64,000 nucleotides of DNA from Sinohyriopsis cumingii (GCA_028554795.2 CM068835.1:56721219-56785218), one strand, 5' to 3'. Positions 12,781-26,673 are shown, numbered from the stretch's first letter. A program made the numbers and translations. Notes: generated by a model from the letters alone, not told the origin.

Positions 12781-13799
12781 AGTAAGAGATCTAATTTTAG
12801 TCTGGTGGCATTGTGAAATCGGGTTTCCAAACCAAAATTGAACCCCTTAGGTATTTCAGGACTGTGGTCCAAACATTAAGCGGCTGTCTTTTTCTTCTTT
12901 AATCTACGGTGCGCTCCATGGTAAGATCCGCTGGTCCGGTAAAGCCTCGAATACATTAAGATGAGTCAACTGTTCTGCTGATCAGATGAGTGATCTGTTC
13001 TGTGGCTTCAATAAGGAGTCTAGGAGTAGTGTTGGTACGCCTCTTAATAGTACTGCGTGAGGATACATACCACGTATTTCCATTGCTGAGGTCTTGGCTT
13101 CCTTATGTTTAATTCTTGCAGTCATTAATGGCTCGCTCTAAGCCAAGATCCACAAGTCGTTGCCATTCGGGGCCGTTATACGTTCCGTGAACTATATTCT
13201 CTGTCTCGCCCGTCCCTTGTTGAGCTGGAGATCGTACTTCTGCTTCTGCCTCAGCCATGACTTAAGCTTTTTCTTGGGCAGGTTCTCTGTCTTGTAATGT
13301 CGAGAAGGCTTAATGGCCCGTATTGGCGGGGTAGGAACCACTGTATGAGATCGCAGCTATACTGTTAAAATGCCATGTCTTGTATTTTATGCTTCTTTTG
13401 TGACATTCTCGAAGGATTTACTCCACGCGAAATTTCTCAGACTTTTCTTTCTTTTCTTGAATTTAGGTCGCATGCGCCCTTTCGGCATGAGCGACCGGTT
13501 AATACCCACACCGTCTTTTGTGTCAATATATCACGTGGAAGGGAAGCCAATCCTCATCTTAATTGCTATATCCAACCGGTGAAAAACGGACGGGGGACAC
13601 GGGAGGCGCCCCAACATCTGAAGGCCTCCGATATCCATGGGTAAATTATGCTAGATGAGGCCAAAACAAGATCAAATTGTTATTCTTGAATGAATTTGAA
13701 AACGGAATCTCTGTGGCATGTCGGCAGAGTAAAATTTTCTCAGTCCCGCACTATTAGCAGCGTAGAGATATCAACAATGGTTTCTATTTGTTTTAAGTT

Positions 13800-14110
13800 T
13801 TAATTTGTACCAATTTTACTGTATGCGCAGCTGGGCCTTATGATTTTGGAGGTAGCCAACTTATACCAATTTTAAGGTAAGTGACTTATACTAATTGTTA
13901 GATTCCATGGTTGTGCATTTTACGTTTTAAGTTGGTGTTCGGCATTGTGCGAGGAGGACTGATAATATTGTGCTTCACCACCTTATATTTAGTAAATTTG
14001 GGAGCTCACTCCTTTATCAGCTATATATTAGGTGCGACATTGTGCAGCCGGGCCTGATGGTCTTGGGGTTTGACCACCTTATGGTATTTATATTTGGGTT
14101 CTTATCTCCT
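13800..14110 (+). repeat. Degenerate tandem repeat, about 100-118 bp
   Basis: GCGCAGCTGGGCCTTATGAT (13826), GTGCGAGGAGGACTGATAAT (13945) and GTGCAGCCGGGCCTGATGGT (14042) each lead to a CACCTTAT- or AACTTAT-type end. A related piece lies at about 10085 (GGTGCAGTAGGATCTGATGG). Confidence 0.45.
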
Positions 14111-15211
14111 ATGCCTAATTTATGAATCTTTGTTCTAATTTTGGGGACCGCACCAATCAATGTAGGATAAAAGTCTGAAGCATTACTTTCGGAGCTTAAG
14201 TGAATATTTGATATAGGTTAGTATTTCATGGTGCTGTATCTGATGCATATAATTGTGTTGAGTTGTACATGTTAATTTGGTGTCAAGTTTTGTTGGCCTT
14301 TACTTAGTTGCATTGCGCATAACCAAATGTGCTACCTTACGGCACTACGTAGGATTTGCAGGGCATGATGTCACAGCCATTACAAGTTCCACCTACGCGT
14401 ACTCTCACGGTTGAGGGGGGAGAACCGAGTTGTCTGAATGTCACTGGGATGTTCCTGTGTTTATTAAAAAATTTAACCAGTCGGACCTATGTCATAAAAC
14501 GCCATTCTATCAGCTAGACGTAGTATGTTTAAAGTCAGCCATTTTAAACCCGAACAGCTAAATTTAATTCAGGTATACGTTGCATTATTAAAGGGTAGGT
14601 AATGTTCGAGATCTTATAATTCAGTGCTATTATTTTTATCGGATACAGATTCATGTATGAGCCTGGTTATTACAATGCTAATTTCGTGCGTTGACTCTGA
14701 CGAAATGACTTAATATATATCGAAGCAAATTCGTGTGCGTGTATGCGTTAAGTTGGTTGTTACATTAATAATTAACCGTGTCTTGTGGACTACGCAATTA
14801 TAATAATTAAATTTTAGCGCATTTTGGAGAGGCAGTTATATATAATCCTACCGTGTTCACAGTTGTATATAAATTATGCACTTTGAGACCATTGGTGAGA
14901 GGTCATACAATGTTCATATCTGTGTTTTAAATTCTAAATATTGACCATATTTGTTTAGAAGTTATATACGTTGATTCTTGTTTGATTACCTGTTTAAGAT
15001 GTATGTTCTGATTAGACTCTGTTAGGAACGGTACCTTTTGCTGATATCAATTACTGTTACATCCATTGATGGACTTTATGTTCATGAGTGTGTGGTCAGA
15101 TTCATTAGTCGTTCAACTACATCATAAATAAACATCTTATTCACGACATTTCTTTCAGTGTCTTGCTAAATCTAATGCGAATCCAGCTTCATCCTGTTGC
15201 AAACATACATG

Positions 15212-15326
15212 TTTATATATTATATTATATTATATTATATTATATTATGTCATGTTATGTTATGTTATGTTATGTTATGTTATGTTATATTATATTATAT
15301 TATATTATATTATATTATATTATATA
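15212..15326 (+). repeat. Compound pentanucleotide satellite (TTATA)n(TTATG)n(TTATA)n
   Basis: The period of five is kept throughout, with a central block of TTATG units between two blocks of TTATA units. Confidence 0.9.
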
Positions 15327-15638
15327 CAATGAAACATCAAAACATCAAACAAATACTATATTGGATTGTATCCCACAAATGTGTCGTCACAAGATAAATC
15401 TCTTCCGCACGCACACATATCTACTATATAGTTCAGTCGTAGTTGATATCTTTAATTACCTTCATCTGATGCTGAACATATTTTACAATTTATGCAGGTC
15501 TCCTCTTTTGTATATACAGCGAAATCCCGCAACTTTCAACACGTTAGACTAGTATAAACGCCGAACATTGTAGTCATGGCTTAATCTTTACAAATCTGTA
15601 AAGAGCAATTAATAATAAAGATATTTTGTTTCATCAAC

Positions 15639-15641
<3 letters not shown>

Positions 15642-15676
<35 letters not shown>
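15642..15676. repeat. (CT)n microsatellite
   Basis: Pure CT array. Confidence 0.95.
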
Positions 15677-15679
<3 letters not shown>

Positions 15680-15681
<2 letters not shown>

Positions 15682-18600
15682 TACCTCCTTTTGATTGTCC
15701 TTCCTCATCTTTATCAAATAACATCTGTCATTAATATAAAGAAGACTATAAATTGGAGTGCTTTATATATGTTGAAGAACACTTTGAAACTCAGAACGGT
15801 TTGTGTATGATAGGTACCGCATTTGTTGACAACTGATCAAAAAATGACTATGAGGTACTCAATGTAGCACTGCTGTTACTTTAAATATAAATATTTTCCA
15901 CCCTGTAAGGGCTGCAGGCTAATGGGAGAGTGTGGCGAATATATAGTTCTCAAAAGGCTAACAAAAATATTACGCATTACAATATATACAATGGTACATC
16001 AGTCCTGTTTAATAGGAGCGTGTCCAAACATACATACAATCGGACAGCTTCACAAGTCATGGATTCATTCAAATATTTTGGATGACATTGGATTAAGGTG
16101 CGGAACGGAGCCTGATCATTGAAAATACACAATGGTGTTAAGGTAATTAAATAATCACTAAATCACGTGACATAATAGAATGCAGTATCATACCACCATT
16201 ATATAACTTTGCATTGAACTCAGTTGTGGTCCAACATTAAATTCCAACAGTATATCATCGTAATAAAACATTTCAACGATACTAGAGATTCTTATATTTC
16301 TTGTAGTAGTTGGGAGTAGTCAGTTTCAAACGTTAGTTAATAATGGATTTATTCCACTTGTTACTCTTTAAATTTAGACTGGTTAACTAGATCAGCATAG
16401 CAGTATACTAATATAAGGTCAGGAACTGTTTTCTTGTCTTAGGTATAAAAAAAATTACTTCGAAGACACATTTCACTTAACTGTTCGTTAGATTTTACAC
16501 TTTATAAAAGCGTTCGTGGCAAATTAGACTCCAGAACAGAAAAGGGTTGATATCGATATATAACAGGGTACATACATTCACAACAATTTATAATTATTGC
16601 ATTCCCACAAGGCATTCGTGCAGAATCGTCAAGGAATCTACAGTGAAGGTTATAAAGAAATTAATAGGAATCTTTATTTACACACAATTTTAAAAATTTT
16701 AGCAAATGGAATCTTAACACACAATATACAGAAGCTCCATTCCTTTTTGTTAAAAAGTAATCATTTTTGTTAAAAGAGCGATCTAATTGCATTAGCATAT
16801 AATACAATGACTTACATATAATTGTGCAAGATAGTTCCCAAAAGAAATTTACCATTTGAAATCGATATAGGTAAAATAATTCGCCACTGTGCAGATAAAA
16901 AAACCTATCAGCTCTTTTTGACCCGTTTTGTCCTCTGGAACACTAGCTAAATCTCTATAGTTTCCAATGTGAACGAGTGTCCTCGAGGATCGCTTTATTA
17001 ATTCCCTTGATCGTTCTCCAGTCTTAGATGGATGAATGTTACAAATATTTCAATCCAATATAATTATTGGAATCCTTGTTGATTGTTGGGCATCATACAT
17101 CATCCACAGCGCACAGTTCAGCTGTCGTAAGCGACTATATGTCTCGCTATATCTTCTTTTGCAATGTATGGTCCCTTGTTTTAAGACATTACCGATTAAT
17201 AACTGTCATGAAGTAACTTTGTCACTGAATTAGTTTATATCCCATTCGTACATTACAGTTTAAACAAAGGAACATGTGATGCCGTTGAATGGTCATGTGG
17301 TCGTTTGAACAGTAACCCATCAAAACCTTGGAAATGTTTAGCTATAAAAATATCGTCTATAATCCTCGAACATGCAATTATGTTGATATCACAAATAATA
17401 TGTAATGATGTTGATAATTGCAGTCCATCAATAAAAACAAACTGAAATACTTGCCCCTTATAAAAAGAAGTCAATAAAATAAACATCGTATTTATTCAAT
17501 AACGAAAATAGATTTTGCCGTTTTTGATTGATAGTTTGTATTAATACATCTAAAACCAGAACACAAGGCTTGTTATCCCTGTCTGGAGACCTTGAGGCAC
17601 TAAATACAGCTGATTGCCAGCGCTATGCATGAATAGAATTTAAGAAAATAGTTCAATCGCTGAGTCCATTTAACTAATTTAGGAAGTATTGAAAATATTT
17701 TTCTTGGTTTGTTTTGCAATTTAAGTCCTCAGCATTGCTCATAAAGCGGCAAATACCGACAAAAGATAGTTAGACCTATGTATACCAAAGGTACGTTCTT
17801 AACACCTGAATTTTGCACAAATCGTCATATATAAGTAAATTTAGTTTCTTTTGTAAGTCTAATAAGAAAAATTGAAATTTACAAGCAGGTGAAGAATTTG
17901 TTAGATCTGAAAATTACTACAAATTCGTGCATGCCACAGGTGTTTCTTCTTTCAATGTTCACGATTTATCAAATTCATAAACGAGAAAGATAATGATTTG
18001 CATAATGTAATAGTCACAATGTAGATGACTTTGAGTTACAGCCACGTACGCGCTTCACTCATATTCATTTTAATGAAGACGCAGCTAGATGGAAAAACCG
18101 TCTTTAATGAGAGTCGCACAAAACGGACAGCAAATAAGCGGCTGTGTGCAGTTCAAACATGTCAAAAGTCCACATTCAATGGTTCAGTGGATGCGACGGA
18201 GTCGGCATATACTACAGTAGTCATTCTGGAACTTCAGAATTTCGGCTGCATAAAAAGTATACATGTATTTAGCATTTTATTATTACTTACCGTTGTTGTA
18301 CCACGGTAAACTAGACATAATCTCAAGTTAAATTTGGCATTAGACCTGATTCATTATAAGCTCCTACAGTATTGTCCTCAGTTTAGACGGCCTATATTAA
18401 TCTGCCCAAACTATTAAATAATTAAATAATAGTGCAAACTATCAATTTCGGGCAGAGTGGTCCATACAATCGTGTCCTACACTTAAGACTCCGCTTTTTT
18501 GCGAGCCCGTGGTTGGGGTAGAGTTGACTCAGTGTAAAAGCCATAAATTCTTCCAAAATTTAAGTTGAAGACCGTAATGAAAATATGAAAAACATGTTTT

Positions 18601-18830
18601 CGGCGTAAATTCATTACTTATTTTTATTTGTATCTTTACCGTCGAATCATTTATATTTTTCTGCAACGTTTCTTTATCCGATGAAAATTCACAAAACAAC
18701 TGTCCAAGGAAACTTGAAACCAAGAGTCCATAGACGGGACTGACTCTCTACTGGACGAAGAATCCAAGATAAGATTACTTATTCATTTAACTGTCGAGTT
18801 TTGAGACCATCTTCGATATTTTTCAGCGAT
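15680..18830. other. Noncoding stretch
   Basis: AT-rich sequence with scattered short frames of no recognisable character. Confidence 0.5.
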
Positions 18831-18839
18831 AACAAAGTT

Positions 18840-19290
18840 TGAGATTAGTTGCTGTAGTGCACATTATGAATGTCGGCTTGGCACCATTTTCATTCAGGGC
18901 ACTGTAAACATCAATATGTCATAATGTTTATAAATTCAGTGGGAACAGTGGTAACAAGAAGTTTAATTAATCGTGGTAGACACATTTGATTACAATCGCT
19001 TTCATTGAGGACATTGTAAAAAAAAAACACTTGTCATAATGATCACCCATTCAAGTAGAGCAGTGACAACACAATTTGTAAAACTGTCTTCAAGGGAGCC
19101 ATTCCGGGTGTACAACTGGCTGCATTTTCATTTAGGACCAACTAGGTATGGTGAAAAGACTATTAGTGAAGAACCCCGTATTAGCCAAGCCCTCCATTCG
19201 TACAGAAGTACATATAACGCAAGATAAGTGAATCTATTCAAGAGGAGTAGCAATAACAAAATCTTCAAGATAACTGCTTTGGTGGCAATA
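18840..19290 (+). repeat. Degenerate tandem repeat related to 1190-1770
   Basis: TTTTCATTCAGGGCACTGTA (18889), TTTCATTGAGGACATTGTAA (18999) and TTTTCATTTAGGACCAACTA (19125) recur about 110-125 bp apart, each of the first two followed by GTCATAATG. The last unit runs into GAGGAGTAGCAATAACAA, the unit found at 1.3 kb. Confidence 0.5.
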
Positions 19291-20157
19291 CCATACGTCA
19301 GATAGGATGAATGGCCCTCTGCTATCAACATCCAAAGCCCATGACTGTGTGAGCCTGACGAGTTCTTTCAGGCTATTGTAAACTACGGTATGCACCCGGA
19401 TATTAGTTCAAAGAACCACCAAACATACAACTGATGCAGGTGTTTGTGACAATATAATCAGTGTCATTTTATATACATTTCAGTCTACTATAAAGGCTTA
19501 TTGCTTCATGTTTTTCCCAGCCACATATGAGCATTTCTAATGTTTTTATGAACTGTCCATGTAAATAATGTTACATCCCACATTGTAATTTGTCGGCATC
19601 AAAGAATGATGCACCTACTTTTTTATTTCGATGAATGTGAATTTTAAAAGCAAAAGAATTAAACAGCTTATTTTGTACTCTACCAACGTGCGCCTTGCGC
19701 GGGCGCGCTCACGAATATGTGTGTGTGTGCGCGCGCGCGCGTGTGATATAGAGAATTAAGTTACCGTAATTTCTTTCTTCTGTCAACCTACCTAGTTTTA
19801 CCACGGATAATTAAACGGATTCTCTCACCCATGGAATAAAGTTAAAAGGATCATTTTGTCTTCATATGCGTGTGCGTTTGTGTGTTTATGTTCACTTACT
19901 GCTGTGCATGAGACAAACACTGCCCCCAGTCTCTCTCTCATTCACAAGAATAAGGAATAAGTGGACAAAGCAAATATAAGTATTGTCAATTTTTTAAAAA
20001 AGTCAAATGAACGTACAATCAAATGCCAACGAAATAATAAATATGATTAAATGTATATTTTAAAAGAAGTCGAGCGTTAATTTTCTTTGGGATTTTAAAT
20101 CAACAAATGCACACGGGCCTTCAGGTGAGCAAAGCTGAGTTTTAAAAAATTACTAAA

Positions 20158-20160
<3 letters not shown>

Positions 20161-20221
<61 letters not shown>
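20161..20221. repeat. (CT)n microsatellite
   Basis: CT array with one interruption near 20189. Confidence 0.95.
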
Positions 20222-20225
<4 letters not shown>

Positions 20226-20497
20226 CATCCCGGAAAACATATGTAGCAGTAAACTGTATCACAGGTACAGTACCCTAACAATCTAAAAGAATCAACCCTT
20301 TCTAAAGTCAGCTAGTCTGTAGTTGTGCAATCGACTGAAATTCCATTTCCTAATGTGGATAGAACGAAAAAGAATTGAACACAATCTTATGTTCTCTCTG
20401 ACATCTTAGAATCTGAAACAGTTGTATGTTTGCAGGAACTAACAAGTTTACTTCATGTGGTCAATAAACGTGCACTGTGCATAGGTTCGATATACTG

Positions 20498-21421
20498 TGT
20501 TACGTATATATGATTTAATTCATATTTATTTCATTTAATTGTTTGTCAGTTTTAATTTTGTATTATATTATGTTATCATAATGTAAATTTATTAACTAGA
20601 GATACTTTTTCAGGAAATAGTTTGAACTTGACTGTTAATTTGTAAACACCAGTTGATCTAAATTCTGACCTTGTCTCATAATTTGTAGCAACCTTCGTAA
20701 ACAAGTTCTATTTTATTTTAAATCGATTGGTTGTTTCTATGGTCATGATGGGACCTTGTTGTTAAGATATAAATTTTGGATTTCGTCAGGGTCACACTGG
20801 GTGGACATATTTGACATCTGTTTGGCTTCTAGAGCCTTCTAGAAGATGACCACGTAACCCTTGCTTACGTTTCCAAGACGACATAACCCATGTTTTGGAG
20901 AATTAATTTCAGTAGTTGGGCCGTTAAAGTGTTCTTTGTATGTTGTGCTGTTTGGATTTATTTCAAATTACTTGGTTTGGAATTATTTCAAATTACTTGG
21001 ATTCAAAAGAATAATTCCATTATTTTTCTGGAAAATACATGTGCTCATGTAATATTGTGGAACAATAAGTTTTTTTTATATAAAAGGCTATTCTGATATC
21101 AGAAACCGGGGTGATAATTCTTATTTCTACAAGGAACTGTAGACTTCAACACTACAGATTTCAGCATGCATCATCTTCTATGTTGGACTCCAGATTTGAA
21201 CAGGAAATCAGAACATTTTGTTATTAGGACTACTAAAATTTTATTCCCGGATTATTCTTGGAATATTTTTGGATTTGATTCTATAAAATCGTAAGTTCAT
21301 ATATTTTTCATTCTTACATAAATTTTCCAGGGAAATAAATTCTTGTATTTTTCTTTTCAACCTTTGTCGATTTCACTCTTTCTTGTGTTACTGTTTATGC
21401 GAGTCTAAAGAAAGTGACGCA
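20498..21421 (+). mobile_element. Putative solo LTR of a retrotransposon
   Basis: The segment begins TGTTACG and ends GACGCA, i.e. TG...CA. A TATATAAAAG box is at about 21077, and AATAAA at about 21330, in the order U3, R, U5. A sequence nearly identical to the tRNA-Pro primer-binding site follows at 21428. No second LTR, gag or pol is seen downstream, so this would be a solo or truncated element. The exact left edge is inferred from the TG and needs a second copy to confirm. Confidence 0.5.
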
Positions 21422-21427
21422 ATAAAT

Positions 21428-21497
21428 TAGGGGCTCGTCCGGGATTTGAAACCGGGACCTATCGCACCCCTAGCGAGAATCATACCAATATGCCAAC
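21428..21497 (+). other. tRNA-Pro primer-binding site extended into a tRNA copy
   Basis: TAGGGGCTCGTCCGGGAT matches the reverse complement of the 3' end of tRNA-Pro including the CCA position (seen as CTA when read on the minus strand). The match continues past the usual 18 bases through the T arm, anticodon arm (CTAGGGG loop, anticodon AGG) and most of the D arm to about 21497. The 5' acceptor strand is missing, so it is not a working tRNA gene. The CCA-like end argues for copying from a mature tRNA rather than from a tRNA gene. Confidence 0.65.
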
Positions 21498-21605
21498 ATT
21501 AAACTACTGTTTTATCTGGATTATATCAATATGTCTAAAAAAAATACGAAGATATAAATTACGTTGTCGTCGTTCATTAAACAATTCCATTTCAAAGATA
21601 ATGAT

Positions 21606-21607
<2 letters not shown>

Positions 21608-21654
<47 letters not shown>
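21608..21654. repeat. (AT)n microsatellite
   Basis: Array of 23 units or so, downstream of the tRNA-Pro copy. Confidence 0.95.
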
Positions 21655-21655
<1 letters not shown>

Positions 21656-23299
21656 TTTCATTTTAAAGTACAGAGAAACAATCTTACGTTTCCATCAGTT
21701 CTTTCCCATCGTATTTCGAGTGTAATGGGCCTATTTTTAGAAGTTTTGAATTTCGCAACAGAACTCTAAATTTAAAAGACAGTTTCCATATTCAATATCT
21801 TAGTGAAAATAATTCTTAAAAATATAAAATTGTTGTCGACGTGAACCTTGTGATTGTCTCAGCCTACATGTGTATAAACTGACAATGTAATGAATCAGTT
21901 ATTAAGTACTTAACAGTAATACATTGAGACAATAAGGATCTACCCCAAAAATGTGACTTTTACTGACTTGTCACATTTGTTTTGTTCAACATAATATACA
22001 TGTATGTTTGTATAAACCATATTGGCATGATTAAAAAAACGACTTGTACAAAATACATAATTGTTTACCTTGTAATCATGCGCTTCGGAACGAAACAATC
22101 AACATAAATTGTTAGATGAAATAGTTGAAATTCACAAAATATAGAAAACTTGAGTCCTTTCCCCAAATAAAAGGAAATCTCCCAAATGATTCATTTAGGT
22201 TTTTTTTTAGTTGCGTCTTAATATTTTATAGACAAAGTGAGAACGGGAAGGCATTTTCATTTATGCGTGAAATCCTCTTGGAATTCCTTCTTTATTTTTG
22301 ACAAAGAAATCGGTTGAACAAATACAAAAATGTCATGTATGCAAGACGTATCGTCAATCTGTGAATATGCACAATCAATATGATCTGCTTCTAAATTCAG
22401 AAGGGAAGTAGTCCTCTACATCGAATTTCTTTAAATAATGACGCAGTTATGCCTCTTTAGGACGGGAAATTTTAACACATTGTTTTAATCTAACTTTCCA
22501 TTTGTATTTAGTTTTCATGAGGTTGGATAAATAAGTAATGCGTATTTTCTTTTAATCAGTTTTGAAATTAGAATTGGCAGATTTTGCATCGCGCATGTAT
22601 TCATAAGATTCACGATAATTAGAACATCGTTCCTCATGGTGGTTAAATGCGTTCTTATCATCCTTTCCTGCAGCCGGCCAACTCCACACCCATCCAAAGT
22701 AGTGTTTTTAGTTAAACAATTCTTGCATGTTCGTTTAACAACTACAAAGTCAAGAGAACTGGAATGTTAAATAAAATTGATATTAAGTCCATGCACATGC
22801 TGAATTCTTCGCAAATGTGAGGAAATAACATTGGTACTAATGGATGAAGTAGTGTTTACCCACTAGCCGACTTCGCGCCGGCCTTTCTACCCGACCTCCT
22901 CTCTACACACTATCAATTTATCCGCCATGTTAGCGTTGTCTGTTCTTTCACTTTTAGTTTTGACAGTACACACGCAAGTACTCAAGTGATTCAGTCATGG
23001 TGAATAGTCACGTACAATGGAAATGCTGGCAAAGTGGGCTAGTGGGAGAAACACTGGACTTTCATACTACGTACCATGGTCTGCGGTGATTGTATAAAGG
23101 ACAACACATCACGAGAGTGTACTGAGAAAGGCACGCCTATGGTGGCGATCAATATGCACATTGAATGAAGATTATTTTTATTCGACTATGACCGTTTGTA
23201 AATCCGTTCTTCTATTAATAATATAAAAACGTTATTCATTTGCACGACAGGAAGACATAGTCCGGTTTCATCATCATACAAAATCTCAAAACTCACACG

Positions 23300-24830
23300 C
23301 AAGTCTAGTCAATTACATTTTTTACTGGCACAATGATCAAGCAGTTATACACAAACTCTGCCTCGGGAATATTTAAATCTCCGATGATTGTGATTTCTGG
23401 TGGATGGAAACCTATCTGATACAAAACGCACCAATTACCACAGAACCTTTGATAGCTAGCGATAGTATTTGCCCAATAACTGTCACCCGAACAAGTCTGT
23501 TTCTTTTCTCGGCGGAGTCAATGTTGGTGTAAAATATTCATTGTTGAACGTAACTGGGGTGGATGCAGTGGTGTATGCTACTCCGCCTTTGTAGAAACAA
23601 TCCCAGACTAGCTTTATATCTACTGACGTAGACAACTTTTGTGTGTTTACCAAGGCGCTGATTCAACGCTGTCCTCGAGTTGGTAATTGCAAATCTGGGT
23701 GATTTCAAATAGCAAATAGCACTTGGCATTTAACAAATTATGTGACCATTTATACGAGTGTTTGGATACACCACATTGAACAAAATAATATTCATTAACA
23801 AGTGGAACAAAATAGTTATCATTGTTAGCATATGATGCTAATTGGTCCAACACCCCGTCAAGAAATCCTGCAACCTCATCACCGCGCTTAGTTTATTACC
23901 TTTATACAACCATTCAAATATAATGTTATATTTACATCCTGATAAAATTTGATTACTTCGACTGAATTTCATCTCCGATGTAAAATTCGCCATTGTTGTT
24001 TTGTTGTTTACCTGATAATGGTGGTACAAAACTAAAACCACTATGCCGCTTATCACTCATCAACATTGCCATTCGACCCAACGAACCTTTAGTTCCTGTT
24101 ATTATTAACAAATATGCGTACCTTTAAGATGTGATTTTTAGGTTTATCAAAGCTCTCATCTGTATAATCTAAAGTAAGTAAACCAGTTGTTAAGATGGAG
24201 GCGTCAGTTTATTTACGTTCCTCTCTTTCTTTGGTTAATATCCCCACGATTAAGTTCGATGAAGTTTCTTCGTGCACATATGAACTTATTGCAATACTAG
24301 CTGTAGCAACATAGTTTTTTATAAATGTAACCAACTCTCCAGAGTCTCTGATGCCACTGTTGATAGGTAGCTCAGCCAGAATTTTTGTACCATAAAAGCT
24401 CCTTTTAACTTGATACTATAATTTTGAATTTGTACGACATTTACAGATTCCCATTTTGATTTTCCGAAAGCCCAAGTTCACCTGGATAGACACCAACAAC
24501 CATACGACTAGTACATTTAGACAAGACCTCTTTACTGGCAAATTGGCTCAGACCTACATCATCAGCTTCGTAACGTCCATAAATGGCATGGTCATTTTAT
24601 TGTTACTGTGGTGTTATTGTGTTTTGATGAGCGAGCTGTGCTTCAGTCAATCACCATACATTGTCTCATGATTTCTTTAAAATTTACTTCATGATATTTG
24701 TCTGAAAATTCAATACACAAAATTACGACGTCATTGGGTCTAAACCATGAAAATGGACTCATAATTCGGACTGAGCAATGAAGAACAGCTTTATTTAGTA
24801 GTCACTTGTATCTTCCAATGTTGGTTCCTA
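23300..24830 (-). pseudogene. Unassigned degraded coding region
   Basis: Protein-like text runs leftwards through shifted frames: FRPNDVVILCIEFSDKYHEV (about 24.75 kb), YGRYEADDVGLSQFASKEVL and RMVVGVYPGELGLSENQNG (24.58-24.45 kb), ELVTFIKNYVATASIAISSY (24.3 kb), FSFVPPLSGKQ and GEFYIGDEIQSK (24.03-23.95 kb), GVLDQLASYANNDNYFVPLV (23.85 kb), then TPTLTPPRKETDLFG and EITIIGDLNIPEAEFVYN (23.5-23.35 kb). The density of such segments on one strand supports a former gene of roughly 450-500 codons. I cannot name it. It could be a viral or transposon gene or a host pseudogene. Confidence 0.45.
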
Positions 24831-25101
24831 ATTGCAGATTTGTATGTATTGCACTAACAAAGCAAAGCAGTTACTGATATATTTTCATGTTGCTCTATCT
24901 GAAGAGTTGCAAAAAATGTTACCCGTCTCCATCTGCTACAATTCAACCTATCCTTTAACAATGTTTCAGGCAATCACTTCGTATAAAGAAAACAAATGGC
25001 GCACAAATATGAGTATGGGTCAAATAATATTGAATAATGATACATTTGAAGTTCTAAAGTCATTCTACTTTAAGAATAGTATTCAATATATATTAACATA
25101 G

Positions 25102-25103
<2 letters not shown>

Positions 25104-25197
<94 letters not shown>
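25104..25197. repeat. (AT)n microsatellite
   Basis: About 47 units; the joint longest pure array in the window. Confidence 0.95.
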
Positions 25198-25199
<2 letters not shown>

Positions 25200-26585
25200 G
25201 GCATTCACGTAACGATAATCAACCAATGTTGACATTGTTGGGATACAGAAAAAAAATATATTGCATGGAAATATAGCTAGTGTGCAGGTAATATTGATTT
25301 AGCATATAGTGTAAACAGTTAGGAGCTTCTCTCCCTTTTTCCAATTCAACAGCAGTTCTAGTCCACAACTTGGAAAATTGACGTTTTTCTGTCCTCTCCT
25401 TTCTTAATGCAGTTATGATAAATCTAGAGAAAATGAAATAATATACAAAGAAAGATTAGCAATGCTGAATATTTAATGGCAATAATGACAAGTTTTCATT
25501 CCTAAATACATCGACCCTAATAAAGGATGGCAAATATGCCCTTTTATATTTGAACCTTGATGCACGTTCTTAGTCTGTATATTTGCAACAACACTCTAAC
25601 AAAATCAGTAGTAAAATTATTCTTATTACGTAGACTCTTAACATTAAACAAATATTGTAAATCTGATTACACTTTTAAAATGTGCAAAATAATAAGTATA
25701 CAGCGCATTAAACAGATGCAAATAAAGTCAATTTATCCTCCACCGCTTTACGTTTATCTGCAGCTTAATGACACTTTAACTTTCAGTGCTAAATTAAAAT
25801 GACAAAAACGTGTTTTGCATAGCTTTGAGAGGACTGATTAAAAAAGGTATCATACGCAGACGAAATTTCCTTTTTATTTTATTTTTTCCTGGCCTAGGCT
25901 ATTTGTTCCGAAAACTGACGCCAAGCTCCAACACCAACTTTGCTCTTCTGTCTTGAATGCAACTTTTGTACGCAGTGGCAGTGGAAATGATTGATGTTTT
26001 CGAAATACAGAAGTATCTTAAGCGTGAAGGTAAACTTCCTGTCATGGACGTATGTAATATGAAACTAGATTCAATAGATTTCTGACAGCGGATGACAATT
26101 GTTCACGAGTTTAATATAAACACACCAGTCTTAATATCTAAATACGGAATAAAAACATGTGGGGAAACTAATAATTGTAAACGAAATAACGTTTATTTGT
26201 TTATTGCAAGGATAAAAAGACATGATACAATATTTTAGAAAGGATGAAGGTATTCAGAGTATATCCAATGATGATAACAGCGCGATTAACTATCATTAAT
26301 ATCGATATCAAGATTGTTAAAAGAGTAAAGTAAGAAAAGGGAATAAATTACGCATTTAATGTAAATTAAAATACACATTTGCATTCTGCTAAATTTACAG
26401 TAAAATTCGAAGATCTGGCACACTTGACGAGGTCAGTCAATAACGATTCTACGAAAAGAGATATAGAATTGGTGGAAGGACAATTTCTATTTAAACACGG
26501 CACACCTGATTCAATATGTAATTTAGCTACCCTTCTGTGAAAAGGGCAGTGAACAATTGTCGAGGACAATATTATGGATGTTTGT

Positions 26586-26606
26586 CACACACACACACAC
26601 ACACAC

Positions 26607-26671
<65 letters not shown>
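26586..26671. repeat. (CA)n(AT)n compound microsatellite
   Basis: CA units to 26607, then AT units. Confidence 0.95.

Positions 26672-26673
<2 letters not shown>

Noticed and set aside
15163..15552. 129-codon plus-strand frame
   Set aside because: Most of it is the pentanucleotide satellite.
21428..21497. A functional tRNA-Pro gene
   Set aside because: The 5' acceptor strand is missing and the 3' end carries a CCA-like sequence next to an LTR; it fits an extended primer-binding site or pseudogene better.
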